From DASTFY01 sp963769115 (lineage in GTDB: Bacteria; Actinomycetota; Acidimicrobiia; Acidimicrobiales; Ilumatobacteraceae), in NCBI GenBank assembly GCA_963769115.1, contig CAVYKN010000020.1:186001-250000 (forward strand): 64,000 nt of DNA, given 5' to 3'. The first letter of the stretch is position 1. Each line of letters opens with the position of its first letter. Positions 1 to 7,245 of this stretch are shown in pieces. The notes beneath the pieces are model-generated. The model searched no databases. It was not told the origin of the DNA and was given only the letters and a program-made list of their open reading frames with translations. Made by a program: the position numbers and the translations under genes.

Positions 1-1032
1 GCACACCCGCACGCCGATGGCCGCCACCTCGGGCGCGGTCTCCATGGTGTTGAAGGTGGCCGCCCACGCCTGGGCGAGCTGCTCCTCCGACGGGTCGACC
101 GTGGCATCGTCGGCGGCCGCGAAGAGGAGCGCCCGGCTGCGCTCGTACGCCACCTGCATTCGGGCCCAGCCGTCCTGCTTCTGGGGCACGTCACGCCGCG
201 CGCTGGTCGTCATGCCCGGCAGCTCGCCCCGCAGGTACGACCGCGTGAAGTCGCAGATCCCCCTCGTCACCCCCAGGTAGGTCGGCGCCAGCGACATGAA
301 CAGGAACGGGTACCGCTCCGCGGCCTGGTCGTAGAGGCCGGGGGGCAGCCACTCGTGCTCGGCGGGGACGAAGGCCCCGTCCATGACGAGGGTGCGCGAG
401 ACCGTGCCCCGCATACCGAGCGGATCCCACGTCCCCTCGATGCGCACCCCATCGCCCGTGGCGGGCACCCCGAGGAAGCGGATGACGTCCTCGCCCTCGA
501 CCTGCGCGGTGACGTTGTAGAAGTCGGCAGCGCCCGAGAGCGACGCGAAGATCTTGCGTCCCGTGACGAGGAACCCGCCGTCGACCGGCATCGCCCGGGT
601 GGCGATGCCGCTCGTGGCGCCGGGGCTGATGCCCTCGGAGAACGGTTGGCTGTGGATCTTCCCGTCCTCGACGATCCCCCGGAAGAGCTCGGCGCGGATC
701 CGCTCGTGGCGCTCCCGCTGCTCGTCGGTCATGGTCAGGAGGTCGGCCACGGGAGCGGTCCAGAGCGTGGTGGCGACGTGCATGTTGAAGGTCAGCGCCG
801 TCGCCCCGCAGTGGCGACCGATCTCCTCCGACACCCGCACGTAGTCGGCGAAGCCGGCTCCGAGGCCGCCGTACGCGGTCGGGACGCAGAGGGCGAGCAG
901 GCCGCGATCGTGGAAGTCCCGGAAGTTCTCGAACGGGAACGACGCCTCGCGGTCGTAGGTGAACGCCCGCTCCTCCATGGTCGGCCCGAGCTCCGCCACC
1001 ATCCTCACGAGCTCGTCCCGGGTCGGCGCCAT
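1..1032 (-). CDS. Acyl-CoA dehydrogenase family protein (partial, C-terminus beyond the window)
   Basis: The first 344 codons are visible and the frame is open to the window edge. The protein shows the acyl-CoA dehydrogenase fold: an N-terminal helical region, a conserved patch around PTAYGGLGAGFADY, a SQPFSEG segment and a DGGFLVTGRKIFASLSGAADFY beta-domain stretch. Members are FAD enzymes that either desaturate acyl-CoAs or, in the DszC/HsaA branch, act as flavin monooxygenases; the visible part does not decide between these. ATG at 1032 is chosen because it sits 7 bases after a CACACT box that is 18 bases from a TTGACT box, fitting a leaderless promoter; an in-frame ATG at 1062 is the alternative. 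It diverges from the hydrolase/NicX-like operon and shares its control region. Confidence 0.85.
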   Translation of the reverse strand, partial: MAPTRDELVRMVAELGPTMEERAFTYDREASFPFENFRDFHDRGLLALCVPTAYGGLGAGFADYVRVSEEIGRHCGATALTFNMHVATTLWTAPVADLLTMTDEQRERHERIRAELFRGIVEDGKIHSQPFSEGISPGATSGIATRAMPVDGGFLVTGRKIFASLSGAADFYNVTAQVEGEDVIRFLGVPATGDGVRIEGTWDPLGMRGTVSRTLVMDGAFVPAEHEWLPPGLYDQAAERYPFLFMSLAPTYLGVTRGICDFTRSYLRGELPGMTTSARRDVPQKQDGWARMQVAYERSRALLFAAADDATVDPSEEQLAQAWAATFNTMETAPEVAAIGVRVC

Positions 1033-1039
1033 GGCGCCG

Positions 1040-1104
1040 AGTGTGGATGGTGCCGACGGCATAAGTCAACACCGTTGACAAACGAACCGGTGCGCTGCCA
1101 AGGT
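1040..1104. promoter_or_regulatory. Divergent promoters built on a shared palindrome (operator candidate 1065-1079)
   Basis: GTCAAC-ACC-GTTGAC is a perfect inverted repeat at 1065-1079. Its arms supply -35 elements on both strands: TTGACA at 1075-1080 on the plus strand, 18 bases from CAAGGT (1099-1104) and 6 bases before GTG 1111; and TTGACT (1069-1064) on the minus strand, 18 bases from CACACT (1045-1040) and 7 bases before ATG 1032. A repressor dimer bound at the palindrome would shut off both genes. The identity of that regulator is unknown. Confidence 0.6.
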
Positions 1105-1110
1105 CGCCCC

Positions 1111-1917
1111 GTGCCGCACGCACCACGCGACGTGGATGGCCCCATCGCCTGGCGGGAGGCCGGGGAGGGGCCGGTGGTCGTGCTGCTGCACGGCCTCGGG
1201 GGGAGCCGCACGGCCTGGGAGCCGCAGCTCACCGCCCTGGCGGCGTCCTGGCGGGTCGTGGCCTGGGATCTGCCCGGCTACGGCGCCTCGGCTCCGCTGG
1301 CCGGACCGCTCGACTTCGACGGGCTGGCCGATGCCGTGGCCCGGCTGCTGGACACCGCCGGCACCGAGGCCGCCCACCTGGTCGGGCTGTCCTTCGGCGG
1401 CATGATCGCCCAGCACACCGCTCTGCGGCACCCGGGCCGGGTGCGCAGCCTGGCGCTGCTGGCCACCAGTCCTGCCTTCGGTCTGGACGGGACCTCGGCC
1501 AGCGCCTGGCGGGCCGGCCGGCTCGCTCCGCTCGATGCCGGCCGCACCCCGGCCGACATCGCTCCTGAGGTCATCGACGCCATCGCTGGCCCTGGCCTCA
1601 CGGCGCCCGCCCGCGCCGAGCAGGTGGCGGCCATGGCCCGGATCCCTACGGAGGGGCTGCGCCAGGCCATCGCCTGCCTGCCCACGCACGACACCCGCGC
1701 CCGACTGGCCGAGGTCACGGTGCCGACCCTCGTCGTCACCGGTGAGCTCGACGCCGAGACACCGCCCGGGTACGGCCGGGCGCTGGCCGGCGCCATCCCG
1801 CGCGCCCGGTTCGTGCTGGTGCCGGGGGCCGGGCACCTGCTGCCGGCCGAGATGCCGGAGGAGGTGAACGCGCTGCTGATGGAGCACCTCGCCGCCGTGG
1901 AGCAGGATGGGCCCTGA
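1111..1917 (+). CDS. Alpha/beta hydrolase, possibly an N-formylmaleamate deformylase or enol-lactonase analogue
   Basis: This 268-residue protein has the full alpha/beta-hydrolase catalytic set: oxyanion loop HGLGG (27-31), nucleophile Ser94 in GLSFGG, Asp214 in GELDAETP and His242 in GAGHLLP. General sequence character resembles 3-oxoadipate enol-lactonase-type hydrolases. In known nicotinate catabolism the product of the ring-cleaving dioxygenase NicX is deformylated by NicD, also an alpha/beta hydrolase. Here the stop codon overlaps the ATG of a NicX-like gene, so a downstream-step role is an attractive inference, not a demonstrated one. GTG 1111 is the first start in frame after a TTGACA/CAAGGT promoter and gives a normal-length N-terminus. 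Confidence 0.85.
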   Translation: MPHAPRDVDGPIAWREAGEGPVVVLLHGLGGSRTAWEPQLTALAASWRVVAWDLPGYGASAPLAGPLDFDGLADAVARLLDTAGTEAAHLVGLSFGGMIAQHTALRHPGRVRSLALLATSPAFGLDGTSASAWRAGRLAPLDAGRTPADIAPEVIDAIAGPGLTAPARAEQVAAMARIPTEGLRQAIACLPTHDTRARLAEVTVPTLVVTGELDAETPPGYGRALAGAIPRARFVLVPGAGHLLPAEMPEEVNALLMEHLAAVEQDGP

Positions 1918-2981
1918 TGGCCGAGTGGCGCTGGATCCGGATCTTCGCCGAGCAGTTCGAGCGTTGCGGCCTCGTCCCGGGTGAGGTCGTGGCCGTGCTC
2001 TCCGAATCCTCCAGCCGCCCGGAGCTGGTGGAGACCGCGCGCCTGGCCGCCCAGCTCCTCGAGGGGCAGGTGTTCGACCTCGTCGTCCCGACGCCGGTCA
2101 ACGACCAGCCGGTCGCCATCCGCTCGACGGGGGCGTCGAGGGCGCTGCAGGGCAACCCGAGCGTCCTGGCCGCGCTGTCGTCGGCCGGGTTGGTGCTGGA
2201 CTGCACGGTCGAGGGCCTGCTCCACGCGCCGGAGCTGGGCGCCATCCTCGACGGTGGCGCCCGCGTCCTGATGATCTCCAACGAGCACCCGGAGAACTTC
2301 GAGCGCTTCCGGTTCGACCCCGCGCTGGCGGACCGCGTCGGGCGTGCACACGCCGCCCTCGACGACGCCGCGCTGATGCGGGTGACATCGCAGGCCGGAA
2401 CGGACCTGACCGTCGACCTGGCCGGAGCCGTCACGGCGGGCTCGACCGGTGTGACCGACGGGCCGGCCTCCATCGCCCATTGGCCGGGTGGGCTGGTGCT
2501 GGCCTTCCCCGCGTCGGGCACCGTCCACGGCCGGGTCGTGCTGGCGCCCGGCGACCTGAACTTGACCTTCAAGCGCTACATCGAGCAGCCGGTCACGCTG
2601 CGCATCGAGGAGGACCACGTCGTCGATGTCGGCGGTGACGGGGTCGACGCTGACCTCTTCCGCTCGTATCTGGGCGCCTTCGCCGAGGCGGAGGGCGGTC
2701 GGTCGGCCTACGCCTGCTCCCACGTGGGCTGGGGACTGAACGAGCAGGCCCGGTGGGACTACCTCGAGTTGTACGACAAGGGCGCGGTGAACGGGACCGA
2801 AGCCCGGGCCTTCGCCGGTGGGTTCCTCTACTCCACGGGCGCCAACGAGGTGGCGGGCCGCTTCAGCGCCGGCCACTTCGACCTCCCCATGCGCGGGTGC
2901 ACGATCGCGCTCGACGGGGACGTCGTCGTGGATCGCGGCCGGCTGGTGGACCGGGTCGACCGGCACCAGGGGTTGTCGTAA
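1917..2981 (+). CDS. 2,5-dihydroxypyridine 5,6-dioxygenase-like protein (NicX family)
   Basis: The 354-residue product matches NicX-family proteins along its length (about 350 residues). The diagnostic C-terminal blocks are present: SHVGWGL (268-274), ARAFAGGFLYSTGAN and GHFDLPMRGC. His269, His320 and Asp322 line up with the Fe(II) ligands I recall for Pseudomonas putida NicX (His265, His318, Asp320). NicX opens the ring of 2,5-dihydroxypyridine to N-formylmaleamate; the family was once labelled leucyl aminopeptidase (M29). It is translationally coupled to the hydrolase before it (ATGA). The substrate in this organism is unproven: no NicA/B hydroxylase or NicF maleamidase is visible. Confidence 0.8.
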   Translation: MAEWRWIRIFAEQFERCGLVPGEVVAVLSESSSRPELVETARLAAQLLEGQVFDLVVPTPVNDQPVAIRSTGASRALQGNPSVLAALSSAGLVLDCTVEGLLHAPELGAILDGGARVLMISNEHPENFERFRFDPALADRVGRAHAALDDAALMRVTSQAGTDLTVDLAGAVTAGSTGVTDGPASIAHWPGGLVLAFPASGTVHGRVVLAPGDLNLTFKRYIEQPVTLRIEEDHVVDVGGDGVDADLFRSYLGAFAEAEGGRSAYACSHVGWGLNEQARWDYLELYDKGAVNGTEARAFAGGFLYSTGANEVAGRFSAGHFDLPMRGCTIALDGDVVVDRGRLVDRVDRHQGLS

Positions 2982-2993
2982 GGTACCGAACGA
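2956..2993 (+). promoter_or_regulatory. Internal promoter and MarR-type operator before the glutamine synthetase-like gene
   Basis: Positions 2976-2993 read TCGTAAGG-TA-CCGAACGA, matching the 18-bp palindrome at 9784-9801 in 14 of the 16 arm bases, with the right arm identical. The site overlaps a TAAGGT -10 box (2979-2984) that lies 17 bases from TCGACC (2956-2961). Binding there would block a promoter for the ligase and ABC transporter genes. Confidence 0.6.
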
Positions 2994-3013
2994 TCTGAAG
3001 GGGGGACAGCGGG

Positions 3014-4303
3014 GTGCCGGAAGCGGCTGACATCGCTCGGGTCTTCTACAGCGACGTCCACGGGCTGTCACACGGGAAGTACGTCGCCGCTGACGACCTC
3101 GACCACCCCACGCACTACGCGGTCACGGTGCTCACCCAGGCCATCGACGGGGACATGCCGCCGGCGCCCGGCTACGGCGCCGACGTCGGCTTCCCGGACA
3201 TGGAGGCGCGGGCCGATCTGGCGACGCGACGTCCCGGTTGGGAGCCCGGCACGGACGTCGTCTTCGCCGACCTGTACCACACCGACGGCCGTGAGCTCCC
3301 CATCGACGTACGGCGCGCCCTGCGACTGACGTGCCAGCGCTGGACCGAGCGGGGCCTCACCCCCATGGCCGGGTTCGAGATGGAGCTCTACCTCCTGGCC
3401 AAGGATCCGTCAGAGGGTCTCGAACCCCTTCCCGTGCCGTGGCACCGGGTCTACGGCACCGGCCCGTCATTCGATCCGAGCGGTCTGGGCCGGGAGATCT
3501 TCGAGACCTGCCGCCGGTGCGGCATCCCGGTCGAGGGGGTCAACGGCGAGTTCCATCCGGGGCAGATGGAGGTGGCGCTCCACTACCGCGACGCGCTCAC
3601 CGCCGCGGACGACGCCTTCCTCTTCAAGGAGCTCGCCCGGGAGCTGGCCCAGCGAGCCGGGCTCGGCGCCACCTTCATGCCCCGACCCTTCCCGCAATGG
3701 GTGGGCAGCGGCCTGCACGTGAACCTCAGCCTGCAGGACGCACCGGGCTCCAACGCCTTCGCCGCGGCGGACGACGAGTACGGGCTGTCCCCGCTCGGCC
3801 GCCACGCGCTCGCGGGCCTCATCGCCCACCACGAGGCGCTCTCCGGCATCGGCGCTCCGACGATCAACTCCTACAAGCGGCTGGTCCCCGGCCTCATCGC
3901 CGGCTACTGGGCGAACTGGGGGCTCGACAACCGCTTCAGCACCTACCGGGTGCCGGGCGAGCGCGGTCAGGCCACCCGGGTCGAGTGCCGCAACCCCGAC
4001 GGCGCGTCCAGCCCCCACCTGGTCACTGCGGCGATGCTGGCCGCGATGCTGCACGGCGTCGAGGAGGAGCTGCCGCTCCCTGAACCCCAGGTGGGCGACG
4101 CGGACGCCGAACCCAACACCGATCGCCACGCGCCGCACTCCCTGGCGGAGGGCCTCGATGCCATCGAGGCCGACACCGTCCTCACCGAGGCGCTCGGCGC
4201 CGATCTGGTGAACCTCTTCCTCGGCGTGAAGCGGACCGAGGTCGCGCGCTTCAACGCCGCCGTGACCGACTGGGAGATCCGCGAGTATGCGCGTCTGTTC
4301 TGA
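3014..4303 (+). CDS. Glutamine synthetase-like ligase (gamma-glutamyl-amine synthetase type)
   Basis: The 429-residue protein carries the glutamine synthetase catalytic signatures in order: FYSDVHG (11-17), GFEMELY with Glu122/Glu124, an HPGQMEVALH metal-site segment around Glu186, GSGLHVNLSL (231-240) replacing the usual GSGMHVHQSL, NSYKRLVPG (285-293) and RVECRNPDGASSPH (322-335). The divergent sequence and operon context suggest a relative such as gamma-glutamylputrescine, -isopropylamine or -anilide synthetase, which uses ATP to join glutamate to an amine other than ammonia. GTG 3014 follows a GGGGGGA ribosome site. The operator at 2976-2993 implies control separate from the NicX-like gene. 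Substrate unknown; a housekeeping GlnA role is unlikely in this context. Confidence 0.8.
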   Translation: MPEAADIARVFYSDVHGLSHGKYVAADDLDHPTHYAVTVLTQAIDGDMPPAPGYGADVGFPDMEARADLATRRPGWEPGTDVVFADLYHTDGRELPIDVRRALRLTCQRWTERGLTPMAGFEMELYLLAKDPSEGLEPLPVPWHRVYGTGPSFDPSGLGREIFETCRRCGIPVEGVNGEFHPGQMEVALHYRDALTAADDAFLFKELARELAQRAGLGATFMPRPFPQWVGSGLHVNLSLQDAPGSNAFAAADDEYGLSPLGRHALAGLIAHHEALSGIGAPTINSYKRLVPGLIAGYWANWGLDNRFSTYRVPGERGQATRVECRNPDGASSPHLVTAAMLAAMLHGVEEELPLPEPQVGDADAEPNTDRHAPHSLAEGLDAIEADTVLTEALGADLVNLFLGVKRTEVARFNAAVTDWEIREYARLF

Positions 4304-4336
4304 GCACCAACACCTGACCATGGGGGAGCGTGGCTG

Positions 4337-5638
4337 ATGAAGCGCACACACATCTCGATCGTTCTGGCTGCGGTGCTCGTCGCCGCGGCCGGATGCGGGA
4401 GCGACTCGGACTCGGGGGAGGGGACGACGGCCGCGCCCGACACGTCGGTGGCAGCCACCAGCCCGGACACCAGTCCAGGCACAGAGGCCCCCGGGGACTC
4501 GGCGGCCCCGAGCGAGCCGGCGCCCGCGGGCGCGTTCGACGTCGACGCCGTGCTGGCCGCCGACCTCGACAACTGCGCGCCGCAGCCCACCGGTGAGCCA
4601 CTGAAGATCGGGTACGCCGCCGACCTCTCCGACCTGGGCGGGTTCGCGGACGCCCCGGCCAGCGCGGCGGCGGAGCACTTCGTCAACCTCATCAACTGCG
4701 TGGGCGGCGTCGACGGCACCCCGCTCGAGCTGACCATCCAGAACATCGAAGGCGACCCGGAGGTCACCGCCCGCGCCGCGCAGGATCTGCTCGACGCCGG
4801 CGTGTCGGCCATCCTCGGGCCGCCGTTCGCCGACTTCGGCCAGCCGCTGCTGCAGGTCACGCAGGGCAACGTGCCCGTCCTCTTCGTCGCCTCGACCGAG
4901 CCGACCCTCGGCGACGTCAGCGCCCTCTCGTACCTCACGGCCTTCGACGACACCGCCCAGGCGACCGCGGCGGCCGAGTTCGCCCTGGACCAGGGTTGGC
5001 AGACGGCAGTCACGTTCTCCTCGCCTGGCCCGTACTTCGGCTACAACCCGGAGGTCTTCACCGAGGTCTTCGAGGCCGGGGGCGGCACGATCCTCGGTGA
5101 CTACAACTACGTCCCGCTGGACGACACCGACTTCTCCACCCAGGTCAACGAGATCGCCAACCTCGGCGAGCAGCCGGCGGTCGTCTACAGCGCCATGCTG
5201 GCCTCCCAGGCGGTGCAGCTGGCGGCGCAGCTCGACTCGGCCGGCGTCGACACGACGATGCTGATGGCCGACGCGTTCGAGGCGACCGGCGGGTACGTGA
5301 CCGAGGGGACCGACGGGTTCTTCGCCACGACGCACGCCTTCTCCGAGGAGGGGAACCGGGTCGCCGCGCTCGACGAGAGCTTCGCCGCCGCCACCGGCGC
5401 GCCGCTGGAGAACCCCTCCTTCGGCAGCCTGGCCGCCGACGCCATCCTCGTGTTGATCGCCGCCTACCAGCAGGCGGGGACGGCCGATGGAGCCGAGCTC
5501 GGCGCGGCGATCGCCGATGTCGACGTCGACGGCATCACCGGGCGCCTGACCTACGGAGGCAACGCCGTCCCGACCAAGCCGGTGTTCATCACCGAGATGG
5601 TCGACGGTCAGCCCACGCTCGCCGCCACGATCGGCTGA
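4337..5638 (+). CDS. ABC transporter substrate-binding lipoprotein, branched-chain amino acid (Liv) type
   Basis: A signal peptide with lipobox VAAAGC places the lipidated Cys at residue 20, followed by a Ser/Thr/Pro/Gly-rich tether to about residue 65. The remainder has the periplasmic-binding fold of the LivK/amide-binding family (GYAADLSDLGGFADAPASAAAEHFVNLIN, then the GVSAILGPPF region). It would capture the solute outside the membrane and deliver it to the permeases encoded just downstream. Relatives bind amino acids, amides, urea or aromatic acids, so the ligand cannot be read from sequence; the context suggests an amine, amide or N-heterocycle. ATG 4337 is preceded by GGGGAG. Confidence 0.9.
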   Translation: MKRTHISIVLAAVLVAAAGCGSDSDSGEGTTAAPDTSVAATSPDTSPGTEAPGDSAAPSEPAPAGAFDVDAVLAADLDNCAPQPTGEPLKIGYAADLSDLGGFADAPASAAAEHFVNLINCVGGVDGTPLELTIQNIEGDPEVTARAAQDLLDAGVSAILGPPFADFGQPLLQVTQGNVPVLFVASTEPTLGDVSALSYLTAFDDTAQATAAAEFALDQGWQTAVTFSSPGPYFGYNPEVFTEVFEAGGGTILGDYNYVPLDDTDFSTQVNEIANLGEQPAVVYSAMLASQAVQLAAQLDSAGVDTTMLMADAFEATGGYVTEGTDGFFATTHAFSEEGNRVAALDESFAAATGAPLENPSFGSLAADAILVLIAAYQQAGTADGAELGAAIADVDVDGITGRLTYGGNAVPTKPVFITEMVDGQPTLAATIG

Positions 5639-5647
5639 CCACGCCCC

Positions 5648-6361
5648 ATGGCGCTCCTCGCGGTCGAGGGCCTCTCGTGCCGCTACGGCTCGATCAGGGC
5701 CATCCGCGACGTCGATCTGACCGTCGAGGAAGGGGAGATCGTCGGCCTCATCGGGGCCAACGGCGCCGGGAAGACGACGACGCTCAACGGCATCGCCGGC
5801 CTCGTGACGCCCTCCAGCGGGAGGGTGCGCTTCGCCGATCGGGACGTGACCGGCCTCGGCCCGGACCGCCTGCTCCGGGCCGGCCTGGCCCTCGTGCCCG
5901 AGCGCCGCCGGATCTTCATCGACCTGACCGTGGCCGAGAACCTCAAGGTCGGCGGCGTGACCGCCAGCCGCCGTGAGCGGGAGGAGCGGCTGGAGGAGAT
6001 GACGGCCCGGTTCCCCGTGCTGCGTGACAAGTGGGGCACGGCCGCCGGGTTCCTCTCCGGGGGCGAGGCCCAGCAGTTGGCCATCGCCCGGGCCCTGATG
6101 AGCGCGCCCCGCCTCCTGCTCATGGACGAACCGACCCTCGGCCTGGCGCCGACGCTCGTCGATCGCATCTTCGAGCTCGTCGTGTCCCTGCGGGCCTCCG
6201 GCGTGACGTTGCTGATCGTCGAGCAGAACGCCACCCGGCTGCTCGAGGTCGCCGACCGTGCCTACGTCATGCGGACCGGCGGCGTCGCCATGAGCGGCCG
6301 GGGCGCCGACCTGCTGGCCCGCGCCGACCTCTTCGAGTCGTACGTGGGTGACACGGCGTGA
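5648..6361 (+). CDS. ABC transporter ATP-binding protein (LivF type)
   Basis: The 237-residue ATPase has Walker A GANGAGKTT, signature LSGGEAQQLAIARAL, Walker B LLLMDEPTLGLAP and the switch His region ending LIVEQN, all in normal order. It powers the Liv-type importer whose other parts are encoded on both sides. The first ATG after the binding-protein gene is used. Its stop overlaps the GTG start of the permease gene, so the two are translationally coupled. Confidence 0.95.
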   Translation: MALLAVEGLSCRYGSIRAIRDVDLTVEEGEIVGLIGANGAGKTTTLNGIAGLVTPSSGRVRFADRDVTGLGPDRLLRAGLALVPERRRIFIDLTVAENLKVGGVTASRREREERLEEMTARFPVLRDKWGTAAGFLSGGEAQQLAIARALMSAPRLLLMDEPTLGLAPTLVDRIFELVVSLRASGVTLLIVEQNATRLLEVADRAYVMRTGGVAMSGRGADLLARADLFESYVGDTA

Positions 6362-7245
6362 CGGAGATCCTGCAGCAACTGGTCGACGGGCTGGGCCGTG
6401 GCTCCGAGTACGCGCTCATCGGCCTCGGCATCGCCCTCATCTTCGGCGTCATGCACCTCGTGAACTTCGCCCAGGGCGATCTCATCACGGTCAGCGGGTA
6501 CGTCACCTACGCCTTGTTGACCGCCGGCTGGAGCTGGTGGGCCGTCATCCCCCTCATCGTCCTCTCGGCCACGCTGACGTCGGTGGCGATCGAGTTCGTC
6601 GCCTTCCGCCGGGTGCGCGGCGCGTCGGACACGACGATGCTGCTGACGTCCTTCGGCGTGCACTTCGTCATCACCGCCCTGTTCGTGATGTTCGTGTCGC
6701 CCAACGTCCGCACCTTCGACCGGCCGGGCTGGATCACGAACACGGTCACGATCGGCTCCGTGCGGCTCGAGGTGTTCGACCTGGCGACGCTCGGCGTCAC
6801 GGTCGTCACGCTGGCCGCCACCGCCTTCCTGGTGCGGCGCACGATGTTCGGGATCTCCCTGCGGGCCGCGGCCGAGGACTTCGCCGCCGCCCGGTTGATG
6901 GGCGTGCGCAGCGACCGGGTGATCCAGGGCGCCTTCGCGCTCGCCGGCCTCCTGGCCGGCATCGCCAGCGTGTTCATCCTGATGCGGAGCGGCCGCACGT
7001 CACCGAACTTCGGCGAGACCCCGATGCTGAAGGGCATCCTCGCCGCGCTCATCGGCGGCCTCGGCAGCCTGGGTGGCGCCGTGATCGGTGGCTTCGCGCT
7101 GGGGCTCCTCGAGGTCTTCCTCATCGCCCGGCTCCCGGACGAGCTGGCGGGGCTGACCAACGGCGTCGTGTTCCTCCTGATCGCGCTGCTCTTCATCTTC
7201 CGGCCGGGCGGGATCGTGTCGGTCCGCCACGCGGAGCGGGTGTGA
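6358..7245 (+). CDS. ABC transporter permease (LivH type)
   Basis: The 295-residue integral membrane protein has the LivH pattern: GLGRGSEYALIGLGIALIFGVMHLVNFAQGDL at the N-terminus, about eight hydrophobic segments, and the EAA-like loop LRAAAEDFAAARLMGVRSDRVI contacting the ATPase. It forms half of the translocation channel. GTG 6358 overlaps the LivF stop, and its own stop overlaps the next GTG at 7242, showing a tight operon. Confidence 0.93.
   Translation: MTEILQQLVDGLGRGSEYALIGLGIALIFGVMHLVNFAQGDLITVSGYVTYALLTAGWSWWAVIPLIVLSATLTSVAIEFVAFRRVRGASDTTMLLTSFGVHFVITALFVMFVSPNVRTFDRPGWITNTVTIGSVRLEVFDLATLGVTVVTLAATAFLVRRTMFGISLRAAAEDFAAARLMGVRSDRVIQGAFALAGLLAGIASVFILMRSGRTSPNFGETPMLKGILAALIGGLGSLGGAVIGGFALGLLEVFLIARLPDELAGLTNGVVFLLIALLFIFRPGGIVSVRHAERV

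Noticed and set aside
1111..1917. Calling the hydrolase NicD outright
   Set aside because: Catalytic residues fit but are common to all alpha/beta hydrolases. Only the context points to N-formylmaleamate, so the specific name is not justified.
3014..4303. Housekeeping glutamine synthetase GlnA
   Set aside because: The metal-site and substrate motifs are divergent (HPGQMEVALH, GSGLHVNLSL), and it sits in a catabolic operon with a transporter.
3467..5335. A 622-codon minus-strand frame opposite the GS-like and binding-protein genes
   Set aside because: Shadow of well-supported plus-strand genes, with low-complexity Arg/Gly/Val composition.
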